A stretch of DNA of 64,000 nucleotides, from the NCBI GenBank assembly GCA_016721875.1, contig JADKHG010000001.1:310001-374000 (forward strand), read 5' to 3'. The notes under the pieces were generated by a model. That model was given only the letters and a program-made list of their open reading frames with translations, did no database searches and had not been told where the DNA came from. The position numbers and the translations under genes are program-made. Source of the DNA: Sphingomonadales bacterium (GTDB taxonomy: Bacteria; Pseudomonadota; Alphaproteobacteria; Sphingomonadales; Sphingomonadaceae). This document shows, piece by piece, positions 46,544-57,258 of the stretch (position 1 is its first letter; each line of letters starts with the position of its first letter).

Positions 46544-47338
46544 TCACAATGCGGTCCGCAGCGACCAAAGCTCGGGAAAGGCCCGTTTCGCCAACGTGCC
46601 TTGCAAATAGCTGACACCTGCTGTCCCGCCGGTCCCGCGCTTGCCGCCGATGATGCGTTCGACCGTCAGCACATGCTTGTGCCGCCAGGTCGCCATTGCG
46701 TCGTCCAGATCGACCAGTTTTTCGGCAAGCTGATAAAGCTCCCAATAACGTTCGGGTTCGCGATACACGGTCAGGAAAGCAGCCTCGACATCGGCCGATG
46801 GCACATAGGGCTGGCTGACATCGCGCGCCAGCACAGCCTGCGGAATTGACAGGCCTGCGCGCGACGCTGCGGCCAATGTGTCATCCCAAACACTAGGCGC
46901 ATGGAGCGCCGCTTGCATCGCCGACTGCGCCTGCGGTCGATCCTCCTGATATTTCAGAAAGCCTCCGTCTTTCAGACCCAGCAGATATTCGATGGTGCGG
47001 AACTGGTCCGACTGAAAGCCCGAGCTCGGTCCCAGTCCGGCGCGAAACCGGCTGTAATCCGACGGTGTCATCGTTGCCAAAATATCCCAGCTTTGGGTCA
47101 TAACCGACTGGATTCGGCTGACTCGTGCCAACGCCTTATAGGCTGGGACAAGCGCGTCAGCCTGCACCTGCCGCTTCGCCAGATGAAGTTCGCGGATGAT
47201 CTGTTTCAGCCACAACTCCTTGGTTTGGTGAATGATGATGAAAAGCATTTCATCGCCCTCACCCGATTGCGGATGCTGGCAATCGAGCAAGGTGTCGAGC
47301 GCGAGATAGCGCGCATAGGTCATCGGTGTGTCGGTCAT
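46544..47338 (-). CDS. kynA: Tryptophan 2,3-dioxygenase (264 aa)
   Basis: The start MTDTPMTYARYLALDTLLDC and then EMLFIIIHQTKELWLKQIIR contain the heme-pocket histidine region of TDO. RFRAGLGPSSGFQSDQFR is the substrate-arginine loop, and WRHKHVLTVERIIGGKRGTG then GTAGVSYLQGTL is the second heme histidine and C-terminal signature. It opens the indole ring of tryptophan to N-formylkynurenine, the first step of the kynurenine pathway. The kynureninase-like gene follows on the same strand. A separate formamidase is not in the window. The coding length and spacing are normal for the bacterial form. Confidence 0.95.
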   Translation of the reverse strand: MTDTPMTYARYLALDTLLDCQHPQSGEGDEMLFIIIHQTKELWLKQIIRELHLAKRQVQADALVPAYKALARVSRIQSVMTQSWDILATMTPSDYSRFRAGLGPSSGFQSDQFRTIEYLLGLKDGGFLKYQEDRPQAQSAMQAALHAPSVWDDTLAAASRAGLSIPQAVLARDVSQPYVPSADVEAAFLTVYREPERYWELYQLAEKLVDLDDAMATWRHKHVLTVERIIGGKRGTGGTAGVSYLQGTLAKRAFPELWSLRTAL

Positions 47339-47502
47339 GTGCGATGCGATACAGTTTCGTTTGAAACTATTCCAGCCTGCGCTGCAATTTGTGCATCCGC
47401 TCTCGCGGTACCGAAACGGAACAGCAGATTTTACCGGTTAATCTTGTTTCTAACGGATGGAAATGCAAAAGCTTTTCTGTGGGGAAAGCAGGCAGCCATT
47501 TG

Positions 47503-50500
47503 GTGTATTTGTTTCGACTGATTGTCGGTGCCTTGCTGCTATCAGTCCTGTTTCCAAATATCGCCAACGCCCAGCTATTGGTCAACAAATCCTTCAGCCC
47601 GGCGAATATTCCGCCCGCTGCAACTTCGACGCTGACGATCCAGATTTTCAACAATACTGCGACAGCTGCAACAGCGGTCAATCTGACCGACAACCTCCCT
47701 ACGTCGCCCACAGGCCTGACCATTGGACCCGGCGGATTATTGTCGAACAGTTGCGGCGGAACGGTCACTGCTACGCCCGGCACCACAACAGTGACGTTGA
47801 CAGGCGGAGCGGTAGCGGCCTCGTCGGGAGGTGTTGCCGGACAATGCACGATCACGGTTCAGGTGCAGACTGTCGCTGCCAGCGCGGGTCAAAGCTATTC
47901 CAACACCATCCCGATCGCCAATGTGTCGAGCAGTATTGGCGGCTCGGTCTCTCCCGCCACTGCCACATTGTCGGTCAGCGGGGTCAATGCGATCACCGGC
48001 AGCAAAACCTTCACCCCGACCAACCTGCACGGCAACGGTCCCGCCACGCGAATGCGTATCCAGCTGAACAACAGCAACAGTTTTCCGCTGACGAACGTCG
48101 CCTTCACCGACAATTTTCCGACCCAGTTGGAACTGGCGGCAACACCCAATGTGTCGAACAGTTGCGGCGGCGCGGTAACTGCCGTTGGAGGCGGCTTCTC
48201 GCTCGCGCTCAGCGGCGGGACAATTCCGGCTTCGGGCAATTGCGTCATTCAGGCCGATGTCGTCGCACGGCTCCCCAACACATCGCCAAATGATGGCAAT
48301 GCGACCAACAGCATCGCTGCGAACAATGTAACCTCCGCCCAGGGTGCGCGCAACACCGCCGCGATCAGCCGGACGATCCGCGTGCAAAAGGCCGCGAGCG
48401 TGACCAAGGCCTTTTCCCCGGCGGGTATCGTTGCGGGCGGCAGCAGCACGCTGACGATCACGCTGCGCAATTTCAACGCAACCGCAATCAGCGGATTCAA
48501 TTTCACTGATACCATGCCCGCAGGAATAACTGTCGTCGGTCCGGCGACCACGACCTGTGGTGGCACGGCGAGCTTACTGCCACTTCCCTGACCGTCACAG
48601 GCGGCAATCTGGCGGCGGCACCCAGCGGAATCGGTTCAACCAGTTGCACATTGACAGCAACGGTAACCGCGCCGGCCAATGGTTCGTTTGCCAACAGTGT
48701 TCCCGCCGGCAATCTGGCGGGGATCAGCTATAGCGCGGCCAGTGCAACGCTGGTGGTTTCATCTGTTGCAGTGTCAAAGGCGTTCAGCCTGACAACAGTG
48801 CCGCGGACCGGGGTAACCACGCTGACGATAACGCTGATCAACCGCACGACAACGGGCACTGCGACGGTTACCAGCTTCACCGACAATCTGAACACCATGG
48901 GCGCGAATATCGCCATTGCGGCAAGCCCGGCTGCCACAACCACTTGCGGCGGAACCTTGACGGCAGGTGCGGGAACAACTCCCATCACCCTGACAGGCGG
49001 GACTATTCCAGCAGCGGCAAGCGCGGCGGTGCCGGGAACCTGCACAATCACCGTGCCGGTTCAGGTCGGCAACACCGCCGCAACCGGGACGCGCACCAAC
49101 ACCATTGCCGTCAATGGTCTGCAAACCAACAGGGGCAACAACAATGTCGCCGCTGCTGCTACCGTTAGCGTCGCTGCCCCGCTCACCGTTTCCAAGGCCT
49201 TCCTGCCCACGACAGTTGCTCGCAACGGAGTCACCCGGATCACAGTGACCATCACACGCGCTGCCAACGCTGCGCTGTTTACAGGGCTGGCAATGACCGA
49301 TCCCTTGCCATCGGGCTGGACAGTCGCGCCGACGCCCAGCCCCACAACGACCTGCACTGGTGGAACTGTTACGGCGGTTTCGGGTGCCACAAGCTTCAGC
49401 CTGTCTGGTGCCAGCCTTGGGACCGTTATCACATCCTCTGCATCTTGCACCGTCGCTGTCAATGTCCGCGCACCGACTACATTGGGCGTGCACACCAACA
49501 CCATTCCCATCGGCAATGTCACAGCAAACACCGCTGTCGGTGCCGTTAGCAATGTCGCCGCCGGCAGCGCCGCTGTGACGGTTGTCGATGGCGTCTCGAT
49601 CAACAAATCGTTCAGCCCGATCTCGATCATTCCCGGCGGAACGTCGCGCATTACGATCTTCATCAACAATCCGTCGAGCATTGGCATTGCCATGACTGGG
49701 GCGACGCTGACCGACAATCTGCCGTCGGGCCTTGTCATCCAATCGCCTGCCAATGCGACTTTTACCGCGACCAGCGGCACTTGCACCGGCCTAATCAATG
49801 CCGTTCCCGGCACAGGCACATTCGGCATCAGCAGCGCGTCGATCAGTTCGGGTGCAATCTGTGAATTGGCGGTCGATGTCACCACCAACGCGGTTGGGAC
49901 ATTGACCAACACTATCCCTGCCAACAACATGACCTCGACCCAGGGTCTGAGCAATGTGAACAGTTCCTCTGCCTCACTGTTGAGCTCGGGCAATGCCGAT
50001 GTAGCCGTCACCAAATCCGATCCTGTCGCGACCATGGTCGCGGGAACCAACACGACCTATACAATCACCATCACCAACAACAGCAGCGCATTGGCCGTCG
50101 CTGGACTGCCGGTCGAAGACGATGAAACCGCCGATCTTACCTTCCCCGCATGGACCTGTGCGGCAACGCCGGGATCGAGCTGCGCTGCGCCATCTGGAAC
50201 GGGAGCAATTGCGACAACAGTGACTCTGGCTCCCTTGGGCGTCGCAACCTTCACCCTGACCGCGACCGCGAACCCCGACAGCATGGCAGCGACGGTAGAG
50301 AATATCGCCATTGTCGATCCAGCCGCAGCGGGCGTGTTTGACCCGGTTTCAATCAACAATCAGGCAAGCGACATCAATACCCTGACCCGCAGCGCCGATG
50401 TGCGGGTGACCAAGACGGCGTCTCCACTGGCACCGCCGGTTGGCGGGCCGGTTGCTTTCACCATTACCGCAATCAACGACGGCCCATCAACCGCACGCGC

Positions 50501-51182
50501 AATCGAGGTCACTGACGCCTTGCCAACGGGCTATACATTCGTCAGCGCCACCCCGGGTGTCGGCAGCTTTGCTGATCCAGACTGGACGGTTGGCGATCTG
50601 TCGCCCGGAACCAATGCCACGCTGGTGATCAACGCAACGGTCAACCCGACCGGTGATTACCAGAATGTTGCGACGATCACGACCACCACACCCGATCCGC
50701 TCGCCACCAACAACACCGCAACGCTGACGCCCAGCACTGTGGGATTGCGGATCGAAAAATCCTCCTCGGTCTTGTCTGATGGTGTGAGTGGCTCAAACCC
50801 CAAAGCGATTCCGGGGGCGATCATCGAATATCGGATCACGGTTTTCAATGAAGGCACAGCGGCGATCGATTCAGACAGCATCGTTATCGAAGACATCATG
50901 CCTGGCAGTATCTCGTCTTATGTCTCGACTGTGTCGGGAATGCCGGTGACCTTTGTCGAAGGCCCCAATCCCAGCGGATTGACCTTCACTTATGCGACCG
51001 ATGTCGGCTGGTCGAACCAGACCGGCGGCGGCCCACCCTTCACTTATGCGCCGTCACCAGACGTTGCCGGCTATGACGGCGCCGTGACCGGAATTCGTAT
51101 CAACCCAAAAGGAACGATGGCGGCAGGCAGCCTTGCCAGCCCGAGCAGCTTCACAATTGTGATTCGCGCGCAGGTCGATTGA
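47503..51182 (+). pseudogene. Large DUF11-repeat surface protein, one frameshift
   Basis: A secreted protein of about 1225 residues in two frames, joined near 48570-48575 (GGTASLLPLP against TLTATVTAPANGSFA). The likely start is GTG at 47503 (VYLFRLIVGALLLSVLFPNI then ANAQ, a signal peptide); a GGGGAAAG site lies 15 bases upstream. Nine repeats of about 110-150 residues open with patterns such as NKSFSPANIPPAATSTLTI, TKAFSPAGIVAGGSSTLTI, SKAFLPTTVARNGVTRITV and VTKTASPLAPPVGGPVAFTI, and each has a D(N/T)LPTG element: the DUF11 (conserved repeat, Ig-like) module. No sortase, LPXTG or anchor domain is visible at the C-terminus. The role is probably surface or matrix. Confidence 0.83.
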
Positions 51183-51185
51183 GGT

Positions 51186-51785
51186 TCAGTCTAGCAATGC
51201 GTCGAGCCACTGTTCGACCAGAGTGTTGGCGTCGTCCACACTGAACGGCGCATTGCCAAGGCTAAGTTCCAGCCAAAGCCCATCGACCAGTGCTACCAGA
51301 GCGACCGCTGCCAATTGCGGATTTTGGGGTGCATTGGGGCAGGCTTTGATCAGAGCCTCTATCGACTGGCGCGAAGCGGCGTAGACTTCATCATGGACCG
51401 CGCCAATCGCGGCATCGGTGCGAGCCAATCCCCAGAATCCAAGCCAAGTCGCCAGCAGGTCGGGGTCACTGACTGGTGAACGGAAGTTGGCAGTTAGGTA
51501 TGCAAGCAGTCGCACACGCGGATCTGGCCCTGCCATCGCAACGGCATGAGCAAGCGCTGTTTCAACGCGGCTGCCGGTCCAGTGATAGGCTTCGGCAATC
51601 GCATCGTTTATTCCTGTGAAATAGTGCCGCAATAATCCCGGCGACACTCCGGCTTCGGCGCAGATCGCGCGCACCGATATCCCCTGTGCGCCATGTTTCG
51701 CCAGACAGCGCGCGGTTGCTTCGATCAGGCTCTGCCTGCGAAAATCGGGCGTTTCGCGCGTGAAAGATTGCCGGGCGACTTGCAT
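51186..51785 (-). CDS. TetR-family repressor, BetI-like (199 aa)
   Basis: Start ATG 51783-51785 gives MQVARQSFTRETPDFRRQSL. The N-terminal helix-turn-helix is ATARCLAKHGAQGISVRAIC then AEAGVSPGLLRHYFTGINDA, as in BetI-type regulators that see choline-like compounds. The C-domain (LATWLGFWGLARTDAAIGAV, VALVALVDGLWLELSLGNAP) fits the family's ligand and dimer region. It is divergent from the Rieske oxygenase gene, and a 22-base palindrome lies between the two starts, so it very likely represses that operon. Its stop faces the DUF11 gene end by 3 bases. Confidence 0.9.
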   Translation of the reverse strand: MQVARQSFTRETPDFRRQSLIEATARCLAKHGAQGISVRAICAEAGVSPGLLRHYFTGINDAIAEAYHWTGSRVETALAHAVAMAGPDPRVRLLAYLTANFRSPVSDPDLLATWLGFWGLARTDAAIGAVHDEVYAASRQSIEALIKACPNAPQNPQLAAVALVALVDGLWLELSLGNAPFSVDDANTLVEQWLDALLD

Positions 51786-51786
51786 A

Positions 51787-51808
51787 TTGTTATACGACTG
51801 TATAACAA
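51787..51808. promoter_or_regulatory. TetR-type operator palindrome
   Basis: TTGTTATAC-GACT-GTATAACAA has two perfect 9-base arms with a 4-base centre. It lies 1 base before the TetR start and 10 bases before the Rieske gene start, so a bound repressor would block both divergent genes. Confidence 0.85.
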
Positions 51809-51818
51809 GGATCGACTC

Positions 51819-52994
51819 ATGACAAGCACTACGCAATCCCAATCCAACCCAACTGTAGGTCAGGTTTCTCTGGATGGCTGGTCGCTGCCTGCGTGGACCT
51901 ATAGCGACCCCGAATTCGCATCACTCGAAGCCGACCGTATCTTCCGCCCAGGCTGGCAAGTGGTTTGCCACGAAAGCGACATCCCCAATCCAGGCGACTG
52001 GCACAGCCTCGACTATATCGGCGAGAGCGTGATCGTTGTGCGCGGCACCGATCATCAGTTGCGCGCCTTCACCAATGTCTGTCGCCACCGCGGCAGCCGC
52101 ATCGTCGATGGCAGCAGCGGCTGCGCGAAAAAGCTCGTCTGCCCGTATCATGCCTGGACCTATGAGCTGGACGGCCGTTTGAGCGGGGTTCCCGACAGCG
52201 CCAGCTATCCCACGCTCGACAAGGCGAAGGCTGGGCTGGCGCCGGTTACACTCGAAACATGGCAGGGTTTCATCTTCGTTCGGCTCGAAGATGGTGGCCC
52301 ATCGGTTGCCGAGATGATGGCACCCTATGAAGCGATGATAGCGCCTTTCCGCTTCCCAGAATTGCGCGCGCTCGGCCGCGTCACCCTGCGCCCCCGGGAA
52401 GTGAACTGGAAGAATGTCGGCGACAATTATTCCGATGGACTGCACATCCCCATCGCCCATCCCGGCCTGACCCGGCTGTTCGGCAAAAGCTATGGCATCG
52501 AGGCCGAACCCCATGTCGATCGTATGTGGGGCGATTTGCAGGATAGCGAGTCGGTCAACTGGTCGGAGCGCGCCTATCAACGGCTGCTCCCCCCCGTCCC
52601 GCATCTACCCGAAGACAAGCAACGGCACTGGTTCTATTTCAAACTATGGCCGTCAGTCGCCTTCGACATCTATCCCGATCAGGTCGATTTCATGCAGTGG
52701 TTGCCGACCGGCCCGACCAGCTGCATCATCCGCGAGATCAGCTATGTCCTGCCCGATGAGCGGCGGGAAATGAATGCCGCGCGTTATCTCAACTGGCGGA
52801 TCAACCGGCAAGTCAATGCCGAGGATACCGCGCTGATCACCCGCGTGCAGGAAGGCATGGCGTCGCGCAGCTTTTCAATGGGGCCGCTGTCCGACAAGGA
52901 AGTGTGCCTGAAACATTTTTGCAAGCGCATCCGCGAAATCATCCCCGAAGCGCGCAACGAACAACGCCCTGCCCCGGGCTGGAGCCATATATGA
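51819..52994 (+). CDS. Rieske non-heme iron oxygenase, alpha subunit (391 aa)
   Basis: Start ATG 51819 (MTSTTQSQSNPTVGQVSLDG). The Rieske [2Fe-2S] site is CRHRGSRIV... and CPYHAWTYELDG (CxH then CxxH). The mononuclear iron site is NVGDNYSDGLHIPIAHPG, with two histidines of the 2-His-1-carboxylate triad. The C-terminal domain forms the substrate pocket. The form resembles the alpha subunits of stachydrine, carnitine or glycine-betaine demethylating oxygenases, but the substrate is not proven. The ATG of the FAD protein overlaps its stop (ATGA), and a TetR operator lies just upstream. No ferredoxin or reductase gene is next to it in the window. Confidence 0.9.
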   Translation: MTSTTQSQSNPTVGQVSLDGWSLPAWTYSDPEFASLEADRIFRPGWQVVCHESDIPNPGDWHSLDYIGESVIVVRGTDHQLRAFTNVCRHRGSRIVDGSSGCAKKLVCPYHAWTYELDGRLSGVPDSASYPTLDKAKAGLAPVTLETWQGFIFVRLEDGGPSVAEMMAPYEAMIAPFRFPELRALGRVTLRPREVNWKNVGDNYSDGLHIPIAHPGLTRLFGKSYGIEAEPHVDRMWGDLQDSESVNWSERAYQRLLPPVPHLPEDKQRHWFYFKLWPSVAFDIYPDQVDFMQWLPTGPTSCIIREISYVLPDERREMNAARYLNWRINRQVNAEDTALITRVQEGMASRSFSMGPLSDKEVCLKHFCKRIREIIPEARNEQRPAPGWSHI

Positions 52995-54592
52995 CCCAGA
53001 AATATGATGCCGTGATCATCGGTGCCGGCCATAACGGCCTTGTCTGCGCCTTCTACCTTGCCAAGGCTGGCCTAAAGGTCCGGATCGTCGAACGCCGCGA
53101 TGTCGTGGGCGGAGCAGCCGTGACCGAGGAATTCCACCCCGGCTTCCGCAATTCGGTCGCGAGTTACACCGTCAGCCTGCTGCAGCCCAAGGTCATTGCC
53201 GACATGAAGCTGGCGGACCATGGCTACCGTGTTATCGAACGTCCGATCAGCAACTTCCTGCCGCAGGAAGATGGTGGCTATTTGAAACTTGGCGGCGGGC
53301 TGGAACGCACACAGGCCGAATTTGCGCGCTTCTCCAAGCACGACGCCGACATCCTCCCCCAATATTATGACAGTCTTGAGGTCGTTGCCGATGTGCTGCG
53401 CGACCTGGCCATGAAGTCGCCGCCTAATATCGGCGATGGATTCAAAACCTTGATCGACGGAGCCCTTCAGGGTCGCAAGCTTGCAGGTCTACCGATCGAG
53501 CGGCAGCGTGACGTGCTCGACTTATTCACCAAGTCGGCGCGCACGCTGCTTGACAGCTGGTTCGAGAGCGAAGCGGTGAAGGCTGCTTTCGGCTTCGACG
53601 CCGTAGTCGGCAACTATGCCAGCCCCGACACGCCGGGCAGCGCCTATGTCCTTCTCCACCATGTCTTTGGCGAGGTGAATGGCAAGAAAGGCGCATGGGG
53701 CCACAGTGTCGGCGGCATGGGCAACATCACCCAGATCATGGCGAAGGTGTGCAGCGAACTCGGTGTCGAGATCAGCCTCGAAAGCCCGGTATCGCGCGTG
53801 CTGGTCGATGGCAGCAAGGTCGCGGGCGTGCGCTTGGAGGGCGGCGAGGAGATCGTAGCCAACCGTGTAATCGCCAATGTCGGGCCAAAGCTGTTGTACG
53901 ACCGCATGTTCGACGATGCCGACCTGAAGCCCGAGTTCAAGCGCCGCGTCAAAGGTTTCAAAGCCGGCAGTGGCACCTTCCGCATGAATGTCGCTTTGTC
54001 TGAACTGCCCAAATTCACCTGCCTCCCCGAACCCGGCGAGCATCACCAATCGGGCATCATCATTGCGCCGACGCTCGATTATATGGACGAGGCGTTTCTC
54101 GACGCCAAACGCTATGGCTGGTCCAAGAAGCCGATTGTCGAGATGCTGATTCCCTCGACCGTTGACGACAGCCTTGCCCCTGCCGGGCAGCATGTCGCAT
54201 CGCTGTTCTGTCAGCAATTTGCACCGGAATTGCCCGACGGCAGGGATTGGGATGCAGAGGAAGGCAAGGCCGCTGACACGATCATCGACACGGTCGAAGC
54301 CTACGCTCCCGGCTTCCGCGCCTCTATCCTCGGCCGCCAAATTCTAAGCCCCAAGGGGCTTGAGCGCAAATTCGGGCTGGTCGGCGGCGACATCATGCAC
54401 GGCAATATGAGCCTCGACCAGTTGTGGACCGCGCGTCCTGTATTAGGCCATGGTGCCTATCGTGGACCGCTGAAGGGGCTGTATATGTGTGGCGCAGGTA
54501 CCCATCCCGGCGGCGGCGTGACCGGCGCGCCAGGTCACAATTGTGCGCGCGAAGTGATCGCCGACACCCGCTTTCTGGGGCGCTGGCGCTGA
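52991..54592 (+). CDS. FAD-dependent oxidoreductase of the phytoene dehydrogenase/PYROXD2 group (533 aa)
   Basis: Start ATG 52991 (MTQKYDAVIIGAGHNGLVCA) overlaps the Rieske stop, so translation is coupled. The N-terminal GAGHNGLVCAFYLAKAGLKV is the Rossmann FAD loop; VGGAAVTEEFHPGFRNSVAS and GHSVGGMGNITQIMAKVCSE are PYROXD2/CrtI-like blocks. The C-terminus GLYMCGAGTHPGGGVTGAPG then HNCAREV closes the FAD site. The enzyme would oxidise a substrate linked to the Rieske step. It carries no carotenoid-pathway neighbours, so phytoene is unlikely as substrate. A stem-loop terminator follows 16 bases downstream. Confidence 0.87.
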   Translation: MTQKYDAVIIGAGHNGLVCAFYLAKAGLKVRIVERRDVVGGAAVTEEFHPGFRNSVASYTVSLLQPKVIADMKLADHGYRVIERPISNFLPQEDGGYLKLGGGLERTQAEFARFSKHDADILPQYYDSLEVVADVLRDLAMKSPPNIGDGFKTLIDGALQGRKLAGLPIERQRDVLDLFTKSARTLLDSWFESEAVKAAFGFDAVVGNYASPDTPGSAYVLLHHVFGEVNGKKGAWGHSVGGMGNITQIMAKVCSELGVEISLESPVSRVLVDGSKVAGVRLEGGEEIVANRVIANVGPKLLYDRMFDDADLKPEFKRRVKGFKAGSGTFRMNVALSELPKFTCLPEPGEHHQSGIIIAPTLDYMDEAFLDAKRYGWSKKPIVEMLIPSTVDDSLAPAGQHVASLFCQQFAPELPDGRDWDAEEGKAADTIIDTVEAYAPGFRASILGRQILSPKGLERKFGLVGGDIMHGNMSLDQLWTARPVLGHGAYRGPLKGLYMCGAGTHPGGGVTGAPGHNCAREVIADTRFLGRWR

Positions 54593-54607
54593 CGCACAAA
54601 TGGAAAA

Positions 54608-54629
54608 AGCCGGACCCAAAGGCCCGGCT
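54608..54629. terminator. Bidirectional terminator between FAD protein and TonB receptor
   Basis: Stem AGCCGG.CC/GG.CCGGCT with loop CAAA; the A run before it on the plus strand gives TTTTT after it on the minus strand. It serves the minus-strand receptor at 54663 best. Confidence 0.75.
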
Positions 54630-54662
54630 TCTCCCCCTCCCGTCTTTCGACGAAACTGACTA

Positions 54663-57177
54663 TCAGAATTTGGTTCCCAGCCGCAGACCGATGGTACGCG
54701 GGCGGTTTGTGAATATGTAGGTTCGGCTATTGCATTGACCGCACTGCGAGGCGCGCGACAACTGTCCACGTTCGTCGAACAAATTCGAAACGAACACTTC
54801 GGCGCTGATTGAACCAAACTCGCTTCCTGCGGCGAAATCCACGCTGGTAAACGCCTCCAGCAAACCAAGTTCAGCAGCCGGAACAGTCCGAATGTCGGCC
54901 GATGCCGAGCTTTGATGCGCAACGACGGCCTGCAAATAGGCATCCGCTTCCCCCATCGGGATGGTGTAGCGGATGGTGCTGTTAATCTTGAACTTCGGCG
55001 TTACGGGCAAACGCGTCCCCTTTGGTGCAGAGATCGAGTTACCGGCATCGGTACAAGAATAAGTTGGATCATCAATGGCGCAAAGATTTTGAAGTGTTTT
55101 CGCATCGGTATAGCTACCCGCTGCCGAAATCGACAAACGGTCAACCGGCTTGAAAGTCATATCTGCTTCAAGCCCGCGGATGCGGGCATTGGGCCCATTA
55201 TGAATTTCGGTAAAGCTGTTGGCTCCCAAAAAGGAAAACTGGAATTTTTTCCATTCCTGCTGATACAAGGCTGCGTTAAAGCGCAATGCCCCATCCAGCA
55301 ATGTAGCCTTGAACCCGACCTCATAGTTGGTGAGATAGTCAGGCGCATAGGGCGCGATGGTTGAACGGCGGTTAATGCCACCCGGGCGGAAACCGCGCGA
55401 CCACGTGGTATAAAGCAACAAGTCCTCGCTAGGTTTCCATGTCAGGTTCAGACGATGGGTGAAGCCGGACCCTTCTGTGTCCTTTGGAATGATAGTGTTG
55501 GTCCCTGTCAGCAAAGTACCCAAATTGGTGCATGGGCTGCCTGCAACGCTTGGCGCGATTGTCGTGCCGGTCGGGTTGTCCCGAACAATCGCACCGGTTG
55601 TAGTATAGCATCCTGCGACGCCGGTACGTGAACTGCCAGCGGCATTATAAGGTGGACCCGCAGGGTTGCGGCCAAAGCCGAAAAAGCCAATCAGCGAGTT
55701 ATCATAAATAAAGGCGCGACCGCCAGCTGTTCAGTGTAACATTCGGTGTTATGTCGAATGCGGCCTCGCCGAACATGGCATAGTCCTTGTCGACGCGCTT
55801 TTGCTGGGTCAACCACAAGGTGCCCGGTAAACCGTTGACTGACAGAGCGGGTGCAAGATTGGCAACTCGATAATCCTGATGGATAAGGTTGCTTTGCCGC
55901 TGCATGAACATGCCCGCAGTAACTCGGAAGCTGGAATCTTGCGGAGAAGCGACGCGCAATTCATGGCTCATTTTCTTGAAATGATCTGTCCCCAGCACAA
56001 TCTGCTGCGGATTGATCGTCGCACCGGCCGCGTTCTGATAATAGAAATATCCTGCGAGCCCGCCATAGGAGGCGTAAAGCGCGTCATAGGCCTCTGCATA
56101 GTCGATATAGTCGTTGGAGCTGTTCGTTTTTCGATCAAGATATGCGCCGGCATAGGTCAGGTCCCAATTCCCGACTTTACCTTCGATGGTAAGCGCCGCC
56201 TGACCAAATTTGTCATGCCGGAATTCGGGCGCAAAATGCTGCAACTGCAGATCTCCGACGCGCGGGTCCATGCCAAAGCTGCCGTGATTGCGCTGGTCCT
56301 GATACAATAATGTCGGCGTAACCGTCCAATCGTCGTCAAGATCGATTTTTAAGGCAGCGCGTCCACCGAAAATGTCGACGTCGTTATAGTCCTTTTTTAC
56401 AAAAGCCGCATTGTTTACCGAAATGCCGCCTGCCGTCGGCAGAAAGCTGCGCGTTCCGGCCACATTGTCGATATACCCGGCATCATGCTGATACCAGCCA
56501 ACCAGTCGTATTGCCGCAGACTCGTTCAGCGGGGCATTGATCATCCCCTCCAAACGACCCCCAATTCCACCCTTCGCAACAGTGTTGATTTCGCCATCAA
56601 CGCGACCTTCAAAGCCGGATGTCGATGGTTTGTTGGTGATGATGCGAATGGTGCCTGCTTCAGATGAAGCGCCGTAAAGCGTACCCTGCGGACCGGCTAG
56701 CGATTCAATCCGGGCAATGTCGTAGACATGGACATCAAGGTTACCGCCAATTGTCGTAACCGGCTGCTCGTCCAGATAGACACCTACGCTGGGCAACGAA
56801 CCCGAGTGATTGCCGTCACCACCCGAGGCAACCCCACGCATGTAGACAGTTGTCGAGCCGGGCTGCGTGGTCTGAAAACTGACGCTTGGCAGCATCTTGG
56901 AAAAATCGTTGAAATTGGTGACATTCAGCTGATCAAGCTTCTTTGTTCCCAGAGCTTGGATGCTGATAGGAACATCCTGCAGATTTTCTTCGCGTTTTTG
57001 CGCCGTAACCACAATTTCATCGTCAAAGGCATCGGCAGCATCCTGAGCCATCGCCGGGAGAGAAATGGAAATGGCCGACGATGCAAGAAGCAAAGCCATA
57101 GCCGTCTTGACGCTCTTTGATTTTACCGAGACTGACACAAAGACCTTTGAGTTTGATTTACGCCATAATCGACACAT
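54663..57177 (-). pseudogene. TonB-dependent receptor, one frameshift
   Basis: Two frames join at 55730-55731 (one extra base; without it the text reads VTLTAGGRAFIYDNSLIGFF). The signal peptide is ALLLASSAISISLPAMAQDA; the plug starts EIVVTAQKREENLQDVPISI, with QTTQPGSTTVYMRGVASGGD and GVYLDEQPVTTIGGNLDVHV. The barrel ends RTIGLRLGTKF. This receptor group is common in sphingomonads with iron- or aromatic-linked substrates; ligand unknown. The start is uncertain: ATG 57175-57177 gives a long N-terminus MCRLWRKSNSKVF; a later GTG before KSKSVKTAMALLL is an alternative. The TPR-sulfotransferase lies immediately upstream on the same strand, so the two probably share a transcript. Confidence 0.85.
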
Positions 57178-57258
57178 TACGCGTAAGATGACAACCTCTA
57201 GGCTCAAAAAAAGGCAGCTTCGACAGCGGATTCGTGCGCCGTTGTTGCACAAATGCAA

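Noticed and set aside
46444..46617. Extended N-terminus of the kynureninase-like protein (VRAELVEARH ... SFDRLRTNGE)
   Set aside because: This text is the in-frame translation of an extragenic palindrome, not protein; the TTG at 46443 has a ribosome site.
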